Source: Betaproteobacteria bacterium
Lineage (GTDB): Bacteria > Pseudomonadota > Gammaproteobacteria > Burkholderiales > Burkholderiaceae_C
NCBI GenBank assembly: GCA_025354965.1
Contig: JANXLW010000183.1
Coordinates: forward strand, 1 to 6,622
Direction of reading: 5' to 3'
Length of the DNA: 6,622 nucleotides
Shown: positions 1 to 5,784 of the stretch, piece after piece
How positions within the stretch are numbered: the first letter of the stretch is position 1
Layout of the letters: each line of letters opens with the position of its first letter
Notes under the pieces: model-generated
Told to the model about the DNA's origin: nothing
The model's database searches: none
What the model saw: only the letters and a program-made list of their open reading frames with translations
Position numbers and translations under genes: made by a program

Positions 1-1
1 T

Positions 2-940
2 GCCGAATACGCCCATTTGCTGGCCTCGACCGGCCAGTCAGCCGCAGAGGGCATCAAACAATTGGCTCGCACGGTCGATGCGTTGAAGCGCGCCAACGGC
101 GGCGATGAACCGGCCAATCAGTGGGGGGTTCTGACCCGGTATGGTACGGATGTCGCCAACTACGGCCATCTCGAAGAAGGACTGGATGCCCTGCTTCGCG
201 TGAGCCAACTTCTCGCGGATGGCGGTGGCTCCTGGCGTCTTGGGTCCGTGCTGGTGTATGAGGCAGAGATACTCGTAAAACTTGGTCGCACTGCCGAAGC
301 TGATCGCCTCCTTGATGAAGCCCATCAAATGCTGCCAACTGAAGGGATCGCCAGATCCAAGTTCGAGCGGGTCATTCAAATCACACGATTCCGGCTGCTG
401 TTAGCCGAACAGCGTAATGTCGAGGCGGCGACGCTCGCTACAAAGTTGTCGTTTGATAACGTCGACATTGGCGTGCAGATTTCTAATGGAATGACTGACA
501 GGTATTTGCAGGCGCAACTGGCGCTGGCGCTTGGCAGCGCAAGGCGAGCGCAGGAGTTGGCGCAACAAAGCCTTTCAATCATCGAAGCCAGCAGCTCGCG
601 GGCCTATCTCGCCGTTGCTGAACAAAGGTTCCGTCTGATCGCCGGCAAGGCACTGAGGTCTTTGAATCAATCGGCAGTTGCAGAGCCTTTACTGCGACAG
701 GCTGTTGCGTTGGGTACGAGTGTCTATGACCCCAGGCGCAGCCCGGAACTGGCCGATAGCTACATTGCCCTGGCGCAATGCCTGCTTGATCTCAACAAAC
801 GCGATGAGGCACGCTCCTTATTTGCAAAAGCTCATGCCATTCACGCCACACACCGGCAATTGGGTGACCAGTATCGAAAACCTTTAACGATACTTGCGAC
901 GAGAATTGCAGGCATCAAAGTTGCAACAGCCATCGACTGA
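2..940 (+). CDS. TPR-repeat protein, C-terminal part (5' end outside window)
   Basis: The reading frame is open to the left edge, so the 312 residues visible are only the C-terminal part. The TTG at 17 is not a credible start because the frame continues upstream as AEYAH. The sequence is almost entirely amphipathic helix pairs typical of tetratricopeptide repeats: A/G/L-rich segments with alternating small and large residues, for example around the motifs EAEILVKLGRTAEADRLLDE, LALALGSARRAQELAQQSL and LAQCLLDLNKRDEARSLFAK. No signal peptide or membrane segment is visible in this part. The end, with an IHATHRQLGDQYRKPL-like segment, resembles the tails of large betaproteobacterial multidomain proteins in which a Ser/Thr kinase or a winged-helix domain precedes TPRs. 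That N-terminal identity is inference, as no catalytic motif lies inside the window. No + strand terminator follows the TGA stop. The gene converges on actP. Confidence 0.75.
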   Translation, partial: AEYAHLLASTGQSAAEGIKQLARTVDALKRANGGDEPANQWGVLTRYGTDVANYGHLEEGLDALLRVSQLLADGGGSWRLGSVLVYEAEILVKLGRTAEADRLLDEAHQMLPTEGIARSKFERVIQITRFRLLLAEQRNVEAATLATKLSFDNVDIGVQISNGMTDRYLQAQLALALGSARRAQELAQQSLSIIEASSSRAYLAVAEQRFRLIAGKALRSLNQSAVAEPLLRQAVALGTSVYDPRRSPELADSYIALAQCLLDLNKRDEARSLFAKAHAIHATHRQLGDQYRKPLTILATRIAGIKVATAID

Positions 941-1073
941 AATGGCAGCAAGTGACCTGCTCGGTCTTCAATAGCCAGCACGGGAACGCATCCGAACCCA
1001 CGAAAAAACCGGGCACTGGGCCCGGTCGAAAGTGCTAAAGACGCGGGCTGCAAGCCCATGCCTGTCTGGGCTC
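941..1073. other. Intergenic gap between convergent genes
   Basis: These 133 bases lie between the stop of the TPR gene and the stop of actP. The only clear element is the minus-strand terminator hairpin at 1003-1025. On the + strand that hairpin is not followed by a T-run, so the TPR gene has no evident intrinsic terminator of its own. Confidence 0.6.
1003..1025 (-). terminator. Rho-independent terminator of the yjcH-actP operon
   Basis: A perfect 6-bp GC stem (CCGGGC at 1009-1014 pairing with GCCCGG at 1020-1025) encloses a 5-nt loop. Read on the minus strand it is followed directly by six T residues (1008-1003). It begins about 50 bases after the actP stop codon. The T-run exists only on the minus-strand side, so it serves actP and not the TPR gene. 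Confidence 0.88.
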
Positions 1074-2801
1074 TTAGTGGCCTGAAGCTTTGGATGCGCC
1101 GAAGCCGGTTTCCGAACGCACTTGCTGTGCCGCAAAGGCGGCCCGTTCCTTCGCGGCATTGGGGCTGCGATCCAGAATCGAGAACAGCCAGATACCGACG
1201 AAACCGATGGTCATGGAGAACAGGGCTGGCGAGGTGTAGGGGAACAGCGCCGAACCCTTGGGGTAGCCCAAGGTGGCTTCCCAGACCGAAGGCGAAACGA
1301 CGGTCAAGCCGACGGATGAAATCAGACCCAGGAAGCCGCCAATGACAGCCCCCTTGGTGGTGCAGTCTTTCCACAGCACTGCCATGAACAGCACCGGGAA
1401 GTTAGCCGATGCGGCAATGGCAAAGGCCAGTGACACCATGAACGCGATGTTCTGCTTTTCGAACGCGATGCCAAGTGCGACCGCGACAATGCCCAGAACT
1501 ACCGTCGTTATGCGTGACACCTTGAGCTCGGAGGCGCTGTCAACCTTGCCTTTTTTAATCACCGTGGCATAGATGTCATGCGAGACCGCCGACGCCCCTG
1601 ACAAGGTCAGGCCGGCCACCACCGCAAGAATCGTCGCAAATGCAACGGCAGAAATAAAGCCGAAGAAGACGTTGCCACCGACCGCTTTGGCCACCAGCAC
1701 CGCTGCCATATTGGCCGAGCCACCGCCGCCTTTGATGATGCCTTTGGCAGTATCGGCAAATTCGGGGTTGGTTAGCACCAGCGTGATGGCGCCGAAACCA
1801 ATGATGAAAATCAGCACATAAAAGTAGCCAATCCAGGTGGTCGCCCAGAGCACTGATTTACGCGCCTGCTTGGCGTCAGGAACGGTGAAGAAGCGCATCA
1901 GGATGTGCGGCAGGCCGGCGGTGCCAAACATCAGGGCCATGCCAAACGAAATGGCCGAAATGGGGTCTTTCACAAAACCGCCCGGGCCCATGATGGCGAG
2001 ACCAATTTTGGCCGCTTCCTCAGCGCTCTTGCCGCCATTCGACGCGATGCCGGTTCTTACTTTGACACCTTCAGCAAAAAGGGTTTCCGGGCTGAAACCG
2101 TACTGCGCCATGACCATGAAGGCCATGAAGGTCACACCCCCCAGCAGCAGACAGGCTTTGATAATCTGCACCCAGGTGGTGGCGGTCATGCCGCCAAACA
2201 GCACGTAGACCATCATCAGTGCGCCGACGATCACCACCGCCAGCCAGTAGTCGAGGCCAAACAACAGCTTGATCAGGGCACCGGCGCCGACCATTTGGGC
2301 AATCAGATAGAAGGCCACCACCACCAGCGTGCCGGAAGCGGCAAAAACCCGAATGGGGGTTTGCTGAAAGCGATAACCGGCAACGTCGGCAAAGGTGAAT
2401 TTGCCCAGATTGCGCAAGCGCTCGGCCATCAGGAAGGTGACCACTGGCCAACCCACCAAAAAGCCAATCGAGTAAATCAAGCCGTCGTAACCGGTGGCCA
2501 TGACGGCGGCAGAAATGCCCAGAAAGGAAGCGGCTGACATGTAGTCGCCGGCAATGGCCAGGCCGTTTTGAAAGCCCGTGATGCCACCGCCACCGGTGTA
2601 AAAATCAGCCGCCGATTTGGTTTTGGCAGCAGCCCATTTGGTGATGAACAAGGTCAGAATCACGAAGCCACCAAACATGCTGATGGCGACCCAGTTGGTG
2701 GGTTGCTTGTCCACTTGCCCGAGGTCAGCGCCAGCGGCCAGCGCAGAACCCGCCAGTATCAGCAGCAACAACGCTGCAATACTTGATTTAACTATTTTCA
2801 T
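1074..2801 (-). CDS. actP: Cation/acetate symporter ActP (SSS family)
   Basis: ActP is an inner-membrane sodium:solute symporter that imports acetate and related short-chain monocarboxylates for acetate scavenging. The 575-residue product matches the E. coli protein as I recall it along its whole length: QPTNW near residue 33, an ITGFQNGLAIAGDYMSAASF block at 74-93, GYDGLIYSIGFLVGWP (104-119), FGGMTATTWVQIIKA (202-216), FGTAGLPHILMRFFTV (292-307), GFISAVAFATILAVVAGLTL (381-400), and the C-terminal tail RSETGFG. Residues 1-22 form a signal peptide (basic start, Leu-rich core, ALA cleavage site), usual for ActP. About 13 hydrophobic segments follow. It is somewhat longer than the roughly 549-residue E. 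coli protein, mainly from a loop near 243-272. The ATG overlaps the yjcH stop as ATGA and is preceded by GAAGGA at 2811-2816, so translation is probably coupled. Close SSS paralogues can carry propionate or pyruvate, so the exact substrate is less certain than the family. Confidence 0.93.
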   Translation of the reverse strand: MKIVKSSIAALLLLILAGSALAAGADLGQVDKQPTNWVAISMFGGFVILTLFITKWAAAKTKSAADFYTGGGGITGFQNGLAIAGDYMSAASFLGISAAVMATGYDGLIYSIGFLVGWPVVTFLMAERLRNLGKFTFADVAGYRFQQTPIRVFAASGTLVVVAFYLIAQMVGAGALIKLLFGLDYWLAVVIVGALMMVYVLFGGMTATTWVQIIKACLLLGGVTFMAFMVMAQYGFSPETLFAEGVKVRTGIASNGGKSAEEAAKIGLAIMGPGGFVKDPISAISFGMALMFGTAGLPHILMRFFTVPDAKQARKSVLWATTWIGYFYVLIFIIGFGAITLVLTNPEFADTAKGIIKGGGGSANMAAVLVAKAVGGNVFFGFISAVAFATILAVVAGLTLSGASAVSHDIYATVIKKGKVDSASELKVSRITTVVLGIVAVALGIAFEKQNIAFMVSLAFAIAASANFPVLFMAVLWKDCTTKGAVIGGFLGLISSVGLTVVSPSVWEATLGYPKGSALFPYTSPALFSMTIGFVGIWLFSILDRSPNAAKERAAFAAQQVRSETGFGASKASGH

Positions 2802-3106
2802 TTCGCGGCATCCTTCAAAATATCGCTGGTCAGCGAATCAAATTCGTTGTTGGCGCGCCGTACGTAAATTGCTGTGATCACAACGGTGAACACAATGACC
2901 CCCATACCAATAGGGATACCCAGCGTGGTCACTCCGGCACCAATCGGTTGCGCCAGAAAGGGTTTGTTGAAGGCGATCAGGGCGATGTAACCGTAGTACA
3001 CGACCATCATCAGCAATGTCAGCGCCCAGCCGATGCTGTTGCGTTTTTTTCGAAGCGCCAGATACTTTGGATTCTTCTGGATTTTGTCGACCACTGGATC
3101 ACTCAT
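2798..3106 (-). CDS. yjcH: DUF485 inner-membrane protein YjcH, partner of ActP
   Basis: This 102-residue protein has two membrane-spanning segments (about 24-46 and 62-83). They are preceded by a basic amphipathic N-terminus with NPKYLALRKKRN, a typical DUF485 opening, and followed by a polar tail. Its length matches E. coli YjcH (104 residues). In many proteobacteria it sits immediately upstream of actP and is co-transcribed. Its biochemical role is not established; a role as a small membrane accessory of the symporter is inference. The start at 3106 (MSDPVV) is chosen over an in-frame upstream codon at 3160. It has a near-ideal ribosome binding site 6 bases upstream, and the extra 18 residues of the longer version do not look like the family. 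Its TGA overlaps the actP ATG by 4 bases, making a two-gene operon. Confidence 0.9.
   Translation of the reverse strand: MSDPVVDKIQKNPKYLALRKKRNSIGWALTLLMMVVYYGYIALIAFNKPFLAQPIGAGVTTLGIPIGMGVIVFTVVITAIYVRRANNEFDSLTSDILKDAAK
2811..2816 (-). promoter_or_regulatory. Ribosome binding site of actP inside yjcH
   Basis: On the minus strand GAAGGA lies 9 bases before the actP ATG, within the last codons of yjcH. Together with the ATGA stop/start overlap it supports coupled translation of the two genes. Confidence 0.65.
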
Positions 3107-3112
3107 GTGGGT

Positions 3113-3118
3113 CTCCTC
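3113..3118 (-). promoter_or_regulatory. Ribosome binding site of yjcH
   Basis: On the minus strand GAGGAG lies 6 bases before the ATG at 3106. It is a near-consensus Shine-Dalgarno sequence and decides the start of yjcH against the upstream in-frame codon at 3160, which has no comparable site. Confidence 0.8.
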
Positions 3119-3140
3119 TAGGTAAGTTGGAATAGGTAGC

Positions 3141-3154
3141 AAGACATGTGTCTT
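3141..3154. repeat. Perfect dyad AAGACA-TG-TGTCTT upstream of yjcH
   Basis: A perfect 6-bp inverted repeat with a 2-base centre lies about 35-48 bases upstream of the yjcH start codon. It overlaps the spacer of the best, still weak, minus-strand promoter candidate. This would be a sensible operator position, but the symmetry is short and could arise by chance. Confidence 0.35.
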
Positions 3155-3384
3155 CAACACACGGGCGGATTTTGCAAAGAGGTGCTGACCATGTCCTTAC
3201 GTTTGCGATCACTTTGTCTTTTTCGCACGGTTAGTGCTTGGCAAAGCAAGTCATTTGAAATAAATGAATATGTTTTCCCGATGCATTAAAAGAGTCGCCA
3301 TCTCGCTGCCAGGGTTAATCTGGCGCCAAATTTCATATCGAGAAAGCGTGAGAGAGGGTAACTACTTAAGCAGTAAGAATGCGA

Positions 3385-3435
3385 TCAGCTAGCCGCAAAG
3401 TTTTACAAGCAGCGCGTCAGAATCCGGTCAGCTAG
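3385..3435 (+). repeat. Direct repeat TCAGCTAG, two copies 43 bases apart
   Basis: TCAGCTAG occurs at 3385-3392 and again at 3428-3435, spaced 43 bases start to start, about four helical turns. Both copies lie upstream of the MFS gene. They could be sites for a regulator binding on one face of the DNA. The role is inference. Confidence 0.3.
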
Positions 3436-3455
3436 GTGCTCAATAGTTCGCGCTG

Positions 3456-3473
3456 AACACCCACAGAGGTGTT
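3456..3473 (+). promoter_or_regulatory. Hairpin in the presumed leader of the MFS transporter
   Basis: A perfect 6-bp stem, AACACC (3456-3461) with GGTGTT (3468-3473), encloses a 6-nt loop. It lies 15 bases upstream of the GGAG ribosome binding site. A second short inverted repeat, GTTC (3446-3449) with GAAC (3455-3458), shares its right arm with the left arm of this hairpin, so the two folds exclude each other. No T-run follows, so it is not an intrinsic terminator. Any regulatory or mRNA-stability role is inferred. Confidence 0.35.
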
Positions 3474-3488
3474 GTTCATTCAACCTTT

Positions 3489-3492
3489 GGAG
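3489..3492 (+). promoter_or_regulatory. Ribosome binding site of the MFS transporter gene
   Basis: GGAG lies 8 bases before the ATG at 3501. The next in-frame ATG, at 3528, has no purine-rich site upstream, which supports 3501 as the start. Confidence 0.7.
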
Positions 3493-3500
3493 ACATCAAT

Positions 3501-5156
3501 ATGGCAACTGCAGCGGTACCTCGGCCCATGTCTGAAGGCGAGAAGATGGTTATCTTCGCGTCGTCGCTTGGCACCATCTTTGAGTGGTATGACTTTTATC
3601 TGTTCGGGGTGATGTCAGCCATCATTGCGGCCAACTTCTTCACCGCACTGGACGCCAGCACACGAAACATTTTTGTGCTGCTGGCATTCGCTGCTGGCTT
3701 TGCCGTGCGTCCGTTTGGCGCATTGGTTTTTGGTCGTCTGGGTGACATGATTGGTCGCAAGTACACCTTCCTGATCACCATTCTGATCATGGGCTTGTCG
3801 ACCTTTTTGGTGGCGTTTTTGCCAACCTACAAAACGGCCGGCATCATTGCACCGATTGCATTGATTGCCCTGCGCATGTTCCAAGGCCTGGCTTTGGGCG
3901 GCGAGTATGGTGGTGCGGCCACCTACGTGGCCGAGCACGCACCGCAAGGCAGGCGCGGCTTTTACACCTCCTGGATTCAGACCACCGCGACGGTGGGCTT
4001 GATGCTGGCGCTGATGGTGATTCTCGGCACGCGCAGCTATTTTGGCGAAAAAGACTTTGTCGATTGGGCATGGCGCATTCCTTATGCGATGTCGGGTATC
4101 TTGCTGGGAATTTCGGTCTGGATTCGCCTGAAGTTGAACGAGTCGCCGGCTTTTGCCAAAATGAAAGCTGAAGGTAAAACTTCCAAAGCGCCCCTGTCGG
4201 AGTCCTTTGGTCAATGGAAGAACCTGAAGATCGTGATTCTGGCCTTGATCGGCCTGACCGCCGGGCAGGCCACAGTATGGTACGGGGGCCAGTTTTACAC
4301 CTTGTTTTTCCTGCAGACCTTCCTCAAGGTGGATGGCCCGACCGTCAATATTCTGATTGCTGTTTCGCTTATTCTGGGGACACCGTTCTTTATCTTCTTT
4401 GGCTCCTGGTCCGACAAGATTGGCCGCAAGCCCATCATCATGGCGGGATGCCTGCTGGCGGTGTTGACCTACTTCCCGCTGTTCAACGCACTCACGACAT
4501 ACGCCAACCCCAAGTTGCAGCAGGCGATCCAGAAGTCACCGGTAACGGTGGTTTCGGATCCCGCTAGCTGTAACCTGATTCTGAACCTGACCGGTACTGC
4601 GGTGTTTACGTCACCCTGTGATCTGGCGCGAACCTACTTGTCGAATTCAGGCGTGAACTATGACAGCGTGCAGCAATCAGGCACTGTGGCGACCGTCAAG
4701 GTGGGCGACAAGTCGATTGCCGCCTACGATGGCAAGGCCCCCAATGCCAAGGAAGAAAAGGTTCGTTTTGAGAAAGAGGTGCGGACTGCTCTAAATGACG
4801 CGGGCTATCCGGCCAAGGCTGATCCGATTGAAATTGGCTCGGGCAACTGGCTCATGTTGGTGCTCATTCTGACCATCCTGGTGATTTACGTGACCATGGT
4901 TTACGGACCGATCGCAGCCATGTTGGTGGAACTGTTCCCGACGCGGATTCGATACACCTCCATGAGTTTGCCTTATCACATTGGCAATGGCTGGTTCGGT
5001 GGTTTCCTGCCCGCCATTTCGTTCTCGATTGTGGCGGCACAAGGCAATATATACAGCGGACTGTGGTATCCGATTACCATTGCCGCCATGACTTTTGTGG
5101 TTGGCACTCTGTTCGTAAAAGAAACCAAAGACGTTGATATTTATGCCAACGACTAG
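3501..5156 (+). CDS. MFS transporter, metabolite:H+ symporter (MHS) family, with large periplasmic insert
   Basis: This is a proton-coupled inner-membrane carrier of the MHS branch of the major facilitator superfamily, related to ProP, ShiA and KgtP. Diagnostic blocks are the FEWYDFYLFG motif in TM1 (27-36), the first motif A GRLGDMIGRK (78-87), RMFQGLALGGEYGGAATYVAEHAP (125-148), and the second motif A GSWSDKIGRK (301-310). The ELFPTRIRYTSMSLPYHIGNGWFGGFLP block (477-504) and the C-terminal ETKDVDIY complete the set. Twelve membrane segments are expected. The product is 551 residues against about 430-450 for typical members. The excess is a hydrophilic segment at about 333-448 between TM9 and TM10, which the topology places in the periplasm, with cysteines at 357 and 373. 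The substrate is not predictable; the divergent acetate-uptake operon makes a carboxylate reasonable. The gene appears to be a single transcription unit closed by a strong terminator. Confidence 0.88.
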   Translation: MATAAVPRPMSEGEKMVIFASSLGTIFEWYDFYLFGVMSAIIAANFFTALDASTRNIFVLLAFAAGFAVRPFGALVFGRLGDMIGRKYTFLITILIMGLSTFLVAFLPTYKTAGIIAPIALIALRMFQGLALGGEYGGAATYVAEHAPQGRRGFYTSWIQTTATVGLMLALMVILGTRSYFGEKDFVDWAWRIPYAMSGILLGISVWIRLKLNESPAFAKMKAEGKTSKAPLSESFGQWKNLKIVILALIGLTAGQATVWYGGQFYTLFFLQTFLKVDGPTVNILIAVSLILGTPFFIFFGSWSDKIGRKPIIMAGCLLAVLTYFPLFNALTTYANPKLQQAIQKSPVTVVSDPASCNLILNLTGTAVFTSPCDLARTYLSNSGVNYDSVQQSGTVATVKVGDKSIAAYDGKAPNAKEEKVRFEKEVRTALNDAGYPAKADPIEIGSGNWLMLVLILTILVIYVTMVYGPIAAMLVELFPTRIRYTSMSLPYHIGNGWFGGFLPAISFSIVAAQGNIYSGLWYPITIAAMTFVVGTLFVKETKDVDIYAND

Positions 5157-5210
5157 GATGATCTTTTTCGTTCAACCGGTTCCCATTGATTTTGGCGACC
5201 GGTAGTCACA

Positions 5211-5240
5211 AAGAGGCCCTCCAAGTGAGGGCCTCTTTTT
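5211..5240 (+). terminator. Rho-independent terminator of the MFS gene
   Basis: A perfect 9-bp stem, GAGGCCCTC (5213-5221) with GAGGGCCTC (5227-5235), has a 5-nt loop and is followed by five T residues (5236-5240). A-T pairs extend the base of the stem. It starts 55 bases after the MFS stop codon. The minus-strand side has only three T residues, so it acts mainly on the plus strand. Confidence 0.93.
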
Positions 5241-5298
5241 GCAACCTTGGCATGCCAACAAAAGCGCTGCGCGGGTTTGTTGACACTAGAATGTGATC

Positions 5299-5766
5299 AT
5301 GAAATATCTGAAAACAGAAGCGGGTATGCAAGCTTTCAAAGCCCGTTCGACCTTGTTGTCGACGCGCCAGCGCTCGGTCTTCATTCTGTTTGACGGCGTC
5401 AAATCGGGTGACCAGGTGTTGGCGGTGACTGCCGGTCTTGGAGTCACTCAGGATGATATTGACCATCTGGTCCGGCAAGGATTTTTGTTAGCCACAACCG
5501 ATTCGGTGGCTGCCCTGGTAGCGCCGCCGATCGCTACCGCGGCCAGTGCTCATGTGGTCAGTTCCAGGTCTCCGCAGGAGCGCTACACGGCAGCCATGCC
5601 AATTGCGACGCGATTGACCGCCAGTATTGGTTTACGAGGCTTCAGGTTGAATCTGGCTATCGAAGCGGCGCGCGGCTTTGACGACTTGTTGGCGCTGTTA
5701 CCCAAAATTCAGGCCGCCGTTGGGGTCAAGGCTTGTGTCGCGCTGGAAAAGGCGCTCAACGACTAG
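5299..5766 (+). CDS. Conserved hypothetical protein, winged-helix-like N-terminus
   Basis: The 155-residue product from ATG 5299 opens MKYLKTEAGMQAFKARS. Residues 20-65 read as three helices and a turn (LSTRQRSVFILFDGVKSGDQVLA...LGVTQDDIDHLVRQGFL). The pattern of 'DG', a helix, then 'L...GFL' resembles small winged-helix or response-regulator-associated domains of Betaproteobacteria. A low-complexity Ala/Val linker (about 68-92) leads to a C-terminal helical part (95-153) with PIATRLTASIGLRGFRLNLAIEAA and LLALLPKIQAAVG. No signal peptide or membrane segment is seen, so it is probably cytoplasmic. I have seen similar unnamed proteins in Comamonadaceae but know no function. A GTG two codons earlier (5293) is also in frame. 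Neither start has a good Shine-Dalgarno sequence; a TAGAAT at 5287-5292 lies just upstream. It follows the MFS terminator, so it is probably transcribed separately, and it converges on the next gene with an 18-base gap. Confidence 0.7.
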   Translation: MKYLKTEAGMQAFKARSTLLSTRQRSVFILFDGVKSGDQVLAVTAGLGVTQDDIDHLVRQGFLLATTDSVAALVAPPIATAASAHVVSSRSPQERYTAAMPIATRLTASIGLRGFRLNLAIEAARGFDDLLALLPKIQAAVGVKACVALEKALND

Positions 5767-5784
5767 CGCGGCTGTCTGACTGGC

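Larger units (their letters stand above)
3107..3500. promoter_or_regulatory. Divergent intergenic region between yjcH-actP and the MFS gene
   Basis: These 394 bases must hold the promoters of both the yjcH-actP operon (minus) and the MFS transporter (plus). The middle is A/T-rich around 3250-3295. I found no strong sigma-70 promoter and no sigma-54 GG-N10-GC pair. The best minus-strand candidate is TTGAAG (3157-3152), a 17-base spacer, then TATTCC (3134-3129); it is weak. Visible symmetry consists of a dyad at 3141-3154, a 5/4/5 inverted repeat TGCTT-GGCA-AAGCA at 3235-3248, an imperfect 16-base palindrome at 3317-3332, a direct repeat TCAGCTAG at 3385 and 3428, and a leader hairpin at 3456-3473. 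No protein binding can be assigned to any of these from sequence alone. Confidence 0.6.

Noticed and set aside
943..960. AGCA...TGCT inverted repeat after the TPR stop as a plus-strand terminator
   Set aside because: The stem is only 4 bp and has no T-run.
841..1374. 177-codon minus-strand frame overlapping the 3' ends of the TPR gene and actP
   Set aside because: It overlaps actP out of frame and the TPR gene in antisense, runs across the terminator, and has no family-like sequence.
1905..2537. Long plus-strand open frame (210 codons) opposite actP
   Set aside because: It is a shadow of actP. Its product is Gln/His/Gly-rich with no recognisable domain, while the minus strand encodes a full-length ActP.
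3107..3160. Longer version of yjcH starting 18 codons upstream
   Set aside because: The added MLKTHVLLPIPTYLEETH does not resemble DUF485 N-termini, and the strong GAGGAG site lies just before the internal ATG at 3106.
3255..3290. TTGAAA (3255-3260) as a -35 for the MFS gene
   Set aside because: No acceptable -10 hexamer lies 16-18 bases downstream, and it would imply a leader of over 200 bases.
3615..4214. 199-codon minus-strand open frame opposite the MFS gene
   Set aside because: It is antisense to strongly conserved MHS motifs. The His/Gln/Arg-rich product and lack of a ribosome binding site indicate a shadow frame.
5175..5203. Two ACCGGT palindromes that could pair as a hairpin
   Set aside because: A 6-bp stem with a 17-nt loop and no T-run. 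The strong terminator immediately downstream explains the end of the MFS transcript.
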